A DNA stretch of 7,836 bases from UBA2266 sp964406945 (lineage in GTDB: Bacteria; Planctomycetota; Phycisphaerae; Sedimentisphaerales; Anaerobacaceae): assembly GCA_964406945.1 (NCBI GenBank), contig CAYOTO010000075.1, positions 1 to 7,836 on the forward strand, written 5' to 3'. Under the pieces are notes generated by a model that worked only from the letters and a program-made list of their open reading frames with translations, had not been told where the DNA came from and did not search any database. Below are positions 1-6,188 of this stretch, piece after piece (position 1 is the first letter of the stretch; the number at the start of each line of letters is the position of its first letter). A program made the translations under genes and the position numbers.

Positions 1-547
1 GCACCGATGTTCTTTGCCGATCTGGACGAGTTCCGTCAGCTAACGAACTGCTTGGCCGTCGTTAAGGCAAGGTGTATTGTCCCGCATACTACGGATAACG
101 CTACGAACGGAGGCTCGGTTCACGCCGTTCTTCCCTATTGTTACACCTACGACGCCCAGTCGCCGCCGGAAGGCATCTATATGGAACATTTCGAAGACGA
201 TTACGAAACCTTTCCAACCAACAGCGATCTCGTCGCTAGCTTCAATCAGACCCGCGACGGCATGGCGCCCGGGTACTTTTTTATCAGTGTGGATGATTCA
301 CAATCCATGTTTATGGCCGACATTTTTGATCCGGCGAACGATGATGCTGAGTTCAATGCATATAAGTCAGATATCCACAACCAGACGGGCTGCTAAGTCA
401 GATATCCACAACCAGACGGGCTGCTCAAACACAACTGTTGAGAAGTTTCCGTTCGGAACGCAACCTGAGAAGATCAGGTGGGAGCAATGGGTGGAGGAAA
501 TGACCTATCGGCTCGAAAACGAGATTATTGCGGGGCTCAACCCATAA
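1..547 (+). pseudogene. Unidentified protein with possible VWA-type motif, 5'-truncated by window, frameshifted by 31-bp duplication
   Basis: The reading frame is open at the left edge, so the true start probably lies upstream; the ATG at 7 has no visible ribosome binding site or signal peptide. Frame 1 runs to a TAA at 394-396. That stop is the first codon of the second copy of a perfect 31-bp tandem duplication. Beyond the duplication the same protein continues in frame 2 for 40 codons to a TAA at 545-547. Removing one copy gives a single frame of about 171 residues within the window. The segment GYFFISVDDSQSM (codons near 271-309) has a hydrophobic strand followed by D-x-S-x-S, the metal-binding pattern of von Willebrand A domains, and the C-terminal EQWVEEM is compatible with the end of such a domain. 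No further family assignment is possible. It could be a true pseudogene, a phase-variable gene or an assembly artefact. Confidence 0.6.
363..424. repeat. Perfect 31-bp tandem duplication
   Basis: Positions 363-393 and 394-424 are identical and directly adjacent; each starts TAAGTCAGATATCC and ends ACGGGCTGC. Because 31 is not a multiple of three, the duplication shifts the frame of the surrounding gene. In copy 1 the bases encode KSDIHNQTGC in frame 1, and in copy 2 the same peptide in frame 2, which leads on to the rest of the protein. The identity of the copies suggests either a very recent event or an assembly join in which an overlap was not collapsed. Confidence 0.97.
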
Positions 548-556
548 ACCTAATAT
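528..556 (+). promoter_or_regulatory. Weak possible promoter for the PEP-CTERM gene
   Basis: TTGCGG (528-533) and TAATAT (551-556) are separated by 17 bases, placing a start of transcription about 45 bases before the ATG at 610. The matches to the sigma-70 consensus are only 3 of 6 and 4 of 6, and the -35 box lies inside the end of the preceding gene, so this is a tentative call. Confidence 0.25.
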
Positions 557-609
557 TGCAAGAAAGCCGGAGAACTGACTGGAACAAGTGAATTTGAAAG
601 GGTAAGAAA

Positions 610-1224
610 ATGCGCCGACCAGCCTGTGTCATTGCTGTGATTGCCATCGCATATGTACTGATCTCGGCTCCTGCGGGTAATGCCCTGCCAACGCCGGTGG
701 TTTACAACGACTATATTATTACCAGCTCCAAAGGTTTGGGTGGCATTAGCGGCCGCGGCAACGCCGTCATAAACATGTACAGCGGTGATCTAACTTACGA
801 TTCCGGTCTCGTTGACAACGCCAGGTTCAATCTTTTCGGTGGAACGGTGGATTCTCTGGGTCTGCGAAATTCAAGTAATGCCGTTGTCTTTGGCGGTTCA
901 ATCGACCTGCTGGTGCTCAGAGATCAGAGCACAGCCGATATTCACGGCGGCCAAGTTGCTGCTCTCGGCTGTAGTGCGGAGTCCATCGCATTTCTACATG
1001 CCTACGACGTAGTGTTCGATCCGTACGGCGGCAAGTACGGATCCGGTTTGGTAAAGGGCAGGTACCTGCTCGACGATTCGCCCGTCACCATAAATCTTGT
1101 CGGAATTACCAGCTCCCCCGAAACATTTGACCACATACACATCGTCCCCGAACCGGCAACCGTGCTCCTGATGCTCTCGGCGGGTATTCTCACCCTGCGA
1201 TCCCGCAAACGCCGGAACCGTTGA
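610..1224 (+). CDS. Secreted beta-solenoid protein with PEP-CTERM sorting signal
   Basis: The protein has 204 residues. It starts at ATG with GAAAGGG seven bases upstream (596-602). Residues 1-25 form a signal peptide with a likely cleavage site after AGNA. Residues 58-114 carry a regular pattern: SGD at 58 and GG at 77-78, 95-96 and 113-114, so the last three repeats have an exact 18-residue period, suggesting the coils of a short beta-solenoid. The C-terminus has the PEP-CTERM tripartite signal: VPEP at 179-182, a hydrophobic segment at about 183-196, and the basic end RSRKRRNR. In that family the signal is recognised by an exosortase, which removes the tail and places the protein at the cell surface or in the extracellular matrix. 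No enzymatic residues are evident, so a structural or adhesive role is inferred. No exosortase gene is in the window. The Asp codon choice (7 GAT, 6 GAC) differs from the genes to the right. Confidence 0.85.
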   Translation: MRRPACVIAVIAIAYVLISAPAGNALPTPVVYNDYIITSSKGLGGISGRGNAVINMYSGDLTYDSGLVDNARFNLFGGTVDSLGLRNSSNAVVFGGSIDLLVLRDQSTADIHGGQVAALGCSAESIAFLHAYDVVFDPYGGKYGSGLVKGRYLLDDSPVTINLVGITSSPETFDHIHIVPEPATVLLMLSAGILTLRSRKRRNR

Positions 1225-1476
1225 GGAGTCTCTCAAACAGGTCCGATGAGCAAGTCAATATTGCGTTGCATAACTGCAACTGCGGCTGATACCCTCCCCG
1301 CGCCCTCTTGAGCCCGGTAAACATCTGGCCAGGTTAGAAGTTAAGACAGCGGGTGTTTGCATACTGCTGCTTTTTCGTCCACGTTCGACTGGAACAATTG
1401 GCGCCGATTTGATATTCTGATTTTAACAACTGGTATCTGAACGATTTGAACGCCGCTTGTTTACCGAGGCACAACT
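1225..1476. other. Intergenic region before the pectate lyase gene
   Basis: These 252 bases contain no convincing gene. A perfect 6-bp inverted repeat with a 4-base loop, GTTGCA-TAAC-TGCAAC, sits at 1265-1280. It lacks a following T tract, so it is not a normal intrinsic terminator. The region from about 1350 to 1445 is more AT-rich and may hold the promoter for the next gene, but I see no pair of -35 and -10 boxes good enough to name. Confidence 0.4.
1466..1469 (+). promoter_or_regulatory. Shine-Dalgarno sequence supporting a GTG start
   Basis: GAGG lies seven bases before the GTG at 1477. It supports GTG as the initiation codon, since no in-frame ATG precedes the signal peptide. Confidence 0.6.
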
Positions 1477-2748
1477 GTGCAAAAGCAAAAAAAAGCGTTG
1501 CAACTATTAATCCCTGCCCTGGCCTGCTTGCTCGCGACAACACGGGCCCCGGCCGATACCGCCTTCGAAGGGGCCGTCGGCTTTGGTGTGAATACCCCCG
1601 CAGGCCGCGGCGGACGCATAATCAAGGTAACCAGCCTCCGACCCGGCGGCCCCGGCTCGCTGGCCGCTGCGCTGGCGGCAAAAGGCCCTCGCATAATCGT
1701 CTTCGAAGTCGGCGGGGTTATCGATCTCGACTGCGGGCGACTGCGCATAGACGAACCTTTCGTCACCGTCGCCGGTCAGACCGCCCCCTCGCCGGGCATC
1801 TCCATAATCCGCGGCGGCATCACCCTTACCGCTCACGACGTCATAATCCGCCACATCCGCATTCGCACAGGCGATTGCGGCCGGCCCAAACGCAGCGGCT
1901 TCGAACCCGACGGCCTCGCCACGCACGCCGCCCACAACATCGTAGTCGATCACTGCTCTTTCGCCTGGGCAGTCGACGAAAACCTCTCCGCCTCCGGCCC
2001 GCGATACGACGGCCCGCAGGCCACCAGCCACGACATCACCTTCAGTAACTGCATCATCGCCGAAGGTCTGGACGAGTCAACCCACGCCAAGGGCCGTCAC
2101 TCAAAAGGCTCGCTCATCCACGACCACTGCACCAACATAGCCGTGATCGGCAATCTGTACGCCCACAACGTCCAGCGTAATCCGTACTTCAAGGCCTTCA
2201 CCACCGGCGTAGTGGTCAACAACCTCATCTACAACCCCGGCTCCGGGGCGATCAAGGTAACCTGGCCCGAGAGCGAATGGAAAGACCGCCCCCAACCCGA
2301 CAACGCCCGAATCGCCGCAGTTGGGAACGTGCTCATCGCCGGCGCAGATACGAACAAGGGTCTCGCCCTGGTCGCCTCCAAAGGCGACGTCTATATGGCC
2401 GACAACCTCGCATGCAAACGCGACGGCTCCCCCGCCCCCCTCACCTCCGGCAAAATCAACATCCTCGAACAAAAACCCGTCTGGCCTCAGAACCTTGAAC
2501 CCCTCGCCGCCGATCGGGTAATCTCCCATATCATCGAAAACGCCGGCGCAAGACCCGCCGACCGCGACGAAGTCGACCGCCGCATCATCCACGAATTCCA
2601 GCAACGAAAAGGCAGAATTATTGACAGTCAGGACGAGGTCGGCAGCTACCCCCGACCGGAACCGGCCCGACGCAAACTCAAAATCCCCGAAACAGATATC
2701 GACAAATGGCTCGCCGACCACGCGACCGCCGTCGAACATCGCGACTGA
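1477..2748 (+). CDS. Secreted pectate lyase, polysaccharide lyase family 1 type
   Basis: The 423-residue product is predicted to cleave polygalacturonate or a related pectic polymer by calcium-dependent beta-elimination outside the cytoplasm. It begins at GTG, which gives a proper signal peptide (MQKQKK, hydrophobic stretch, cleavage near APA at 24-26). The mature start AFEGAVGFG, GRGG at 43-46, the PGSL segment at 59-62 and VAGQTAP at 98-104 are typical of bacterial PL1 proteins. VDHCSFAWAVDE (157-168) matches the family's DH...D calcium-site region, and QRNPYFKA (233-240) corresponds to the R-x-P segment carrying the catalytic arginine, probably R234. VNNLIYNPGSG (247-257) is a beta-helix turn. 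The C-terminal part, from AGARPADRDEVD (357) to DSQDEVGSYP (383-392), is a conserved ending in planctomycete-like members. The length is normal and the frame intact. It is followed after 19 bases by the next gene, so the two probably form an operon. The exact substrate cannot be read from the sequence. Confidence 0.88.
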   Translation: MQKQKKALQLLIPALACLLATTRAPADTAFEGAVGFGVNTPAGRGGRIIKVTSLRPGGPGSLAAALAAKGPRIIVFEVGGVIDLDCGRLRIDEPFVTVAGQTAPSPGISIIRGGITLTAHDVIIRHIRIRTGDCGRPKRSGFEPDGLATHAAHNIVVDHCSFAWAVDENLSASGPRYDGPQATSHDITFSNCIIAEGLDESTHAKGRHSKGSLIHDHCTNIAVIGNLYAHNVQRNPYFKAFTTGVVVNNLIYNPGSGAIKVTWPESEWKDRPQPDNARIAAVGNVLIAGADTNKGLALVASKGDVYMADNLACKRDGSPAPLTSGKINILEQKPVWPQNLEPLAADRVISHIIENAGARPADRDEVDRRIIHEFQQRKGRIIDSQDEVGSYPRPEPARRKLKIPETDIDKWLADHATAVEHRD

Positions 2749-2756
2749 CCAATCAC

Positions 2757-2762
2757 AAGGAG
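2757..2762 (+). promoter_or_regulatory. Strong Shine-Dalgarno sequence fixing the start at 2768
   Basis: AAGGAG lies five bases before the ATG at 2768. The open frame extends upstream to 2621, but that part overlaps the preceding gene and lacks a signal peptide, so 2768 is the start. Confidence 0.8.
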
Positions 2763-2767
2763 CACAC

Positions 2768-4849
2768 ATGGCCGAAAAAGCAAAACTTCTCGCACTCTAC
2801 AGCCTGTTTCTCGCGGCAATCCTCACCGCCTCTGCACGGGCAGCCGAATTCTACACAAGCCCCAATGGCGACGATTCATCCCCCGGCACGAAAAGCCGGC
2901 CCTTCGCCACAATCGGCCGCGCCCAAAAAGCCGTCCGCACACTCAAATCCGCCGGCACCCTCACCGAACCCGTAACCGTCCACCTCCTCGACGGCGTGTA
3001 CGAAATGCAAAACCCCCTTGTCCTGACCGCCGCCGATTCCGGTACGGCCGACTTTCCCGTCATCTACAAAGCCGCCCCCGGCGCAAAGCCCCTTCTCAGC
3101 GGCGGCCGCCGAATAACCGGATTCAGGAAAGGCCCGGACGGCACCTGGGTTGTCGAACTTCCCGAGGTCAAGAGCGGCCAATGGTACTTCCGCCAGCTAT
3201 ACGTCAACGGCAAACAGCGAAGACGCGCCCGCATTCCGAACGAGGGCTTTCATCGCGTCGCCGGCTTTCCCGACGGGGGCCGCGAAGTCCATTACCATAC
3301 CGACTGCAAACGCTTCGAATACGCCCCCGGCGATATCGACCCAAGCTGGACCAACCTCGGCGACGTAGAAGTAATCGTCTACCACTTCTGGACCGATTCG
3401 CACCTGCCCATCCAGTCCGTCGATACCGAAAAGCGTATCGTCACCTTCAAGCACAAGGCCGGCAAAGTCTTTACCGACGACTTCTCCAGCGACGGCGCCC
3501 GCTACATCGTCGAAAACGTCTACGAAGGCCTCGACGCACCCGGCGAATGGTACCTGAACCGCAAGACCGGCGTCCTGCACTACAAACCCGTCCCCGGCGA
3601 AGACATGAACACCGCCGAAGTCTTCGCACCCGTAATCGGCGAGTTTATCCGGTTTGAAGGCGACGCCCGCAAAAGACGCTACGTCGAGAACATCCGTTTC
3701 GAGGGCCTCTCGTTTCGCTACACCAACTACCACCTGCCCGTCGGCAACTCCAACGACCGCCAGGGCTCGGCGAGCATTCCCGCAGCCGTCACCATGAAGG
3801 CCGCCCGCAACTGCGCATTCACCGACTGCCGCATCTCAGATACCGGCACCTGGGCCTTCGACGTCTCCTCCGGCTGCTCACATAACAGATTCTCCCGAAA
3901 TCTCATCACCAACGTCGGCGCCGGCGGTTTCCGCATCGACGGCGGCACCGAACGCGACCACCCCCTCGAACGCACCGGCCACACCGAAATCTCCGACAAC
4001 GTAATCGGCCCCTACGGTGTCGAATACCCGTCGGCCGTCGGCGTCCTCCTCATGAACACCAACGCCAACCAAGTCCGCCACAACGAAATCCACCACGGCT
4101 GGTATACCGGCGTCTCCATCGGCTGGCAATGGGGCTACCAGCGGAGCGTCAGCCGTGATAACGTTGTCGAATTCAACCACATTCACCACATCGGCCAGGG
4201 CCTGCTCTCCGATATGGGCGCCGTCTACACTCTCGGCGTCTCGCCCGGAACCGTCATCCGCAACAACCTTATCCACGACGTGAATGCCAACCATTACGGC
4301 GGCTGGGGGATCTACAACGACGAAGGCTCCACCCACATCCTCATCGAAAACAACATCGTCTACAATACCAAGTTCAGCGGCTACAACATACACTTCGCCA
4401 AGGAAATCACCGTCCGCAACAACATCTTCGCACTCGGCAGACTCCAGCAGCTCAGCCGCGGCCGGGCCGAACCCCACAAAAGCGTCTACTTCGAGAACAA
4501 CATCGTCTACTGGAAACAGGGCGTCCTGCTCGACAAGAACTGGAAAGACAAACCCTACACCTTCCACTTCCACCCCAAAAACTCCGGCGGAACGCGAGAA
4601 GTCACCAGTACGTTCGACATGGACTACAATCTTTACTACAACCCCGAAAAGAAACTCCACGACGTACGCTTCAACGGCATGACCTTCGAACAGTGGCGAA
4701 AAGCCGGCAAGGACGTTCACTCCCTCTACGCCGATCCGCTCTTCACCGACCCGAAAAACTACGATTTCACCCTCAAACCCGATTCTCCTGCATTGGACCT
4801 CGGCTTCCGGCCGATAGACATAACGAGTGTCGGTCCACGCGACCTCTGA
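2768..4849 (+). CDS. Large secreted parallel beta-helix protein, probable glycoside hydrolase (GH141-like)
   Basis: The protein has 693 residues. Residues 1-25 are a signal peptide (hydrophobic core 7-20, cleavage near SARA). The mature N-terminus EFYTSPNGDDSSPGT, followed by PFATI and a region ending SGGRRITGF (111-119), is a widespread opening of right-handed parallel beta-helix enzymes. WYFRQLYVNGKQRRRAR (139-155) and DAPGEWYLNRKTGVLHY (256-272) are further hallmarks. From about 340 to 560 there are beta-helix coils with N-rich turns (NLI, NVI, NEIHH, NHIHH, NNLIH, NNIVY, NNIFA). The acidic segments SDMGAVYTLG (481-490) and GGWGIYNDEGS (511-521) look like active-site candidates. The C-terminus has the ending YADPLFTDP...SPALDLGF (654-680). 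The layout resembles family GH141, known for a fucosidase acting on rhamnogalacturonan II and for xylanase activity. I infer that family from memory, so it needs a profile search. Co-transcription with the PL1 gene supports a role in pectin breakdown. Confidence 0.8.
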   Translation: MAEKAKLLALYSLFLAAILTASARAAEFYTSPNGDDSSPGTKSRPFATIGRAQKAVRTLKSAGTLTEPVTVHLLDGVYEMQNPLVLTAADSGTADFPVIYKAAPGAKPLLSGGRRITGFRKGPDGTWVVELPEVKSGQWYFRQLYVNGKQRRRARIPNEGFHRVAGFPDGGREVHYHTDCKRFEYAPGDIDPSWTNLGDVEVIVYHFWTDSHLPIQSVDTEKRIVTFKHKAGKVFTDDFSSDGARYIVENVYEGLDAPGEWYLNRKTGVLHYKPVPGEDMNTAEVFAPVIGEFIRFEGDARKRRYVENIRFEGLSFRYTNYHLPVGNSNDRQGSASIPAAVTMKAARNCAFTDCRISDTGTWAFDVSSGCSHNRFSRNLITNVGAGGFRIDGGTERDHPLERTGHTEISDNVIGPYGVEYPSAVGVLLMNTNANQVRHNEIHHGWYTGVSIGWQWGYQRSVSRDNVVEFNHIHHIGQGLLSDMGAVYTLGVSPGTVIRNNLIHDVNANHYGGWGIYNDEGSTHILIENNIVYNTKFSGYNIHFAKEITVRNNIFALGRLQQLSRGRAEPHKSVYFENNIVYWKQGVLLDKNWKDKPYTFHFHPKNSGGTREVTSTFDMDYNLYYNPEKKLHDVRFNGMTFEQWRKAGKDVHSLYADPLFTDPKNYDFTLKPDSPALDLGFRPIDITSVGPRDL

Positions 4850-4969
4850 CAGGCGAACGCATGATGCTTACCGAAAAACATTGCATATTCAGCGAAGTGA
4901 TAGCCGCCCCTGAGCAGGCCATCCGCTCGCCGCGCTTATTGTCCACAACGTACCTTCTCTGCCCACACG

Positions 4970-5077
4970 CTTGTCGTCCGCAGCGCAGCGAAGCATCTAT
5001 GGCCGCGCGCTTGTCATCTACAGCGAGGCCGAGTATCTCTGGTCAGGCCCTTGTCATCCTGAGCGGAGCGAAGGATC
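4970..5077. repeat. Three copies, 40-bp period, of a dispersed CTTGTCATCC...GAAGGATC repeat
   Basis: Copies begin at 4970, 5010 and 5050, each with CTTGTC. The third (5050-5077) matches the form I know as a dispersed repeat in many bacterial genomes: CTTGTCATCCTGAGCG followed by GAGCGAAGGATC. In this copy ATCCT (5056-5060) can pair with AGGAT (5072-5076). The first two copies are degraded: over the 28-base core, copy 1 matches copy 3 at 23 positions and copy 2 matches it at 20, and their arms no longer pair well. Copies 1 and 2 share 27 of 40 positions. The cluster fills part of the 292-base gap 4850-5141; the rest of that gap (4850-4969 and 5078-5127) holds no recognisable gene, promoter or terminator. 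Confidence 0.75.
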
Positions 5078-5128
5078 CGGCCTCCGACTTAAATGCAAGC
5101 ACCGAACGCAAAATGATCTTGACCATCA

Positions 5129-5133
5129 AAGGA
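5129..5133 (+). promoter_or_regulatory. Shine-Dalgarno sequence fixing the start at 5142
   Basis: AAGGA, within AAAGGAAG, lies eight bases before the ATG at 5142. The same frame is open back to 4971, but that stretch only translates the repeat cluster, so 5142 is the true start. Confidence 0.75.
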
Positions 5134-5141
5134 AGACAAAA

Positions 5142-6143
5142 ATGAAAGCATTAATACTCAAAAAGGCCCAAAACCCCCTCGTTTACGAAGAGGCATCCGA
5201 TCCGGCCCTCTCCCCCGGCCAGATGCTTATAAACCTCAAAAACGCCGCCCTCAACAGACGCGACTTCTGGGTCACACAGGGCATGTACCCGGACATAAAG
5301 TACCCCACGATCCTCGGCTCCGACGGCTCGGGCGTGGTCGCCGAAGTCGGCGAAGGCGTCGACGAAAGCTGGATCGGCAAACAGGTCATAATCAATCCCG
5401 GGTACGACTGGGGCGACAACCCCGACACCCAGTCAAAGGACTTCAAAATCCTCGGCATGCCCGACGACGGCACATTCGCCGAAAAAGTAGCAGTCCCCGA
5501 CGCCCAGGTCTACGAAAAGCCCGACCACCTCGACTGGCCGCAAGCCGCGGCCCTGCCCCTGGCCGGCCTCACCGCATACCGGGCACTGTTTCACCAGGGC
5601 CGCCTCCGTAAAGGCGAAAAAGTCCTTATCACCGGTATCGGCGGCGGCGTCGCGAGCACGGCCCTGCAACTGGCCACAGCCGCCGGAGCCACTGCAATCG
5701 TCACAAGCTCCGACACGGTCAAAATCGACAAAGCCCTCGAACTGGGAGCCGCCGGCGGATTCCTATACATCGAAGAATTCTGGGCCGACGACATGCAGTC
5801 GCAGTTCGGTCCCGTTGACCTCGTAATAGACGGCGCAGCCGGCGACGGCTACAACGTCCTCATAGACGCCGTCCGGCCCGGCGGCCGCATCGTAAACTAC
5901 GGCGCAACCTGTGGCGTCCCCGAAAACCTCGAAATCCGAAAAGTCTTCTGGAAACAGCTCCACCTCATCGGCTCGACAATGGGCTCGCCCAAAAACTTCG
6001 CCGACATGCTCGCATTCGTAAAAGACCACAAAATCAAACCCGTAATAGACTCGACCCTCCCTCTTGAAGAAGGCCCCGACGCCGTAGAAAAAATGAAGAC
6101 CACCTCCCAGTTTGGCAAAATCGTCCTGAACATAGACTCATAA
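5142..6143 (+). CDS. Zinc-free medium-chain dehydrogenase/reductase (quinone oxidoreductase/YogA type)
   Basis: This 333-residue cytoplasmic protein is predicted to be an NAD(P)H-dependent oxidoreductase. It has the two usual MDR parts: an N-terminal GroES-like catalytic domain (1-125) with AALNRRDFW (35-43) and GSDGSGVVAEVGEGV (59-73), and a Rossmann domain with VLITGIGGGVA (161-171) as the nucleotide-binding turn. GGRIVNYGA (247-255) and the ending QFGKIVLNI (323-331) are conserved in the group. The catalytic-zinc cysteine is replaced by the N-x-x-D type sequence NRRD, and the structural-zinc loop with four cysteines is absent, so it should be a zinc-independent member. The overall pattern resembles Bacillus YogA-like proteins. 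It has no signal peptide, unlike its neighbours. It ends 45 bases before the PL9-like gene and is probably co-transcribed with it. Its substrate is unknown; a quinone, an enone or a sugar-derived carbonyl is possible. Asp codons are 26 GAC to 1 GAT. Confidence 0.88.
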   Translation: MKALILKKAQNPLVYEEASDPALSPGQMLINLKNAALNRRDFWVTQGMYPDIKYPTILGSDGSGVVAEVGEGVDESWIGKQVIINPGYDWGDNPDTQSKDFKILGMPDDGTFAEKVAVPDAQVYEKPDHLDWPQAAALPLAGLTAYRALFHQGRLRKGEKVLITGIGGGVASTALQLATAAGATAIVTSSDTVKIDKALELGAAGGFLYIEEFWADDMQSQFGPVDLVIDGAAGDGYNVLIDAVRPGGRIVNYGATCGVPENLEIRKVFWKQLHLIGSTMGSPKNFADMLAFVKDHKIKPVIDSTLPLEEGPDAVEKMKTTSQFGKIVLNIDS

Positions 6144-6188
6144 GAAACGAAATATGGAATTGCTGTAAGCCTGTCCGACCTAAAGACC

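Noticed and set aside
1221..1236. TTGAG-CTCAA hairpin at the end of the PEP-CTERM gene as a terminator
   Set aside because: The stem is only five weak pairs and no T tract follows.
577..1397. GACTGGAACAA present in two intergenic regions (577-587 and 1387-1397)
   Set aside because: Several 11-bp repeats are expected by chance in a window of this size.
2621..2767. Upstream start of the GH141-like gene
   Set aside because: It overlaps the pectate lyase gene and would bury the signal peptide; AAGGAG before 2768 settles the start.
3878..4720. Antisense open frame of 280 codons, and similar long antisense frames at 2101-2769 and 1507-2031
   Set aside because: They lie fully or almost fully within strong + strand genes, have Val/Asp/Gly-rich compositions expected from C-ending codons read backwards, and show no recognisable domain.
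4971..5141. Upstream in-frame extension of the MDR gene
   Set aside because: It encodes only repeat-derived sequence (HPERSEGSG type), and AAGGA lies correctly before ATG 5142, where the conserved MDR N-terminus begins.
4861..5145. A 95-codon open frame from ATG 4861 that overlaps the MDR start by ATGA
   Set aside because: It has no good ribosome binding site and much of it translates the repeat cluster; peptides such as VILSGAKDPA are typical of spurious calls over this repeat.
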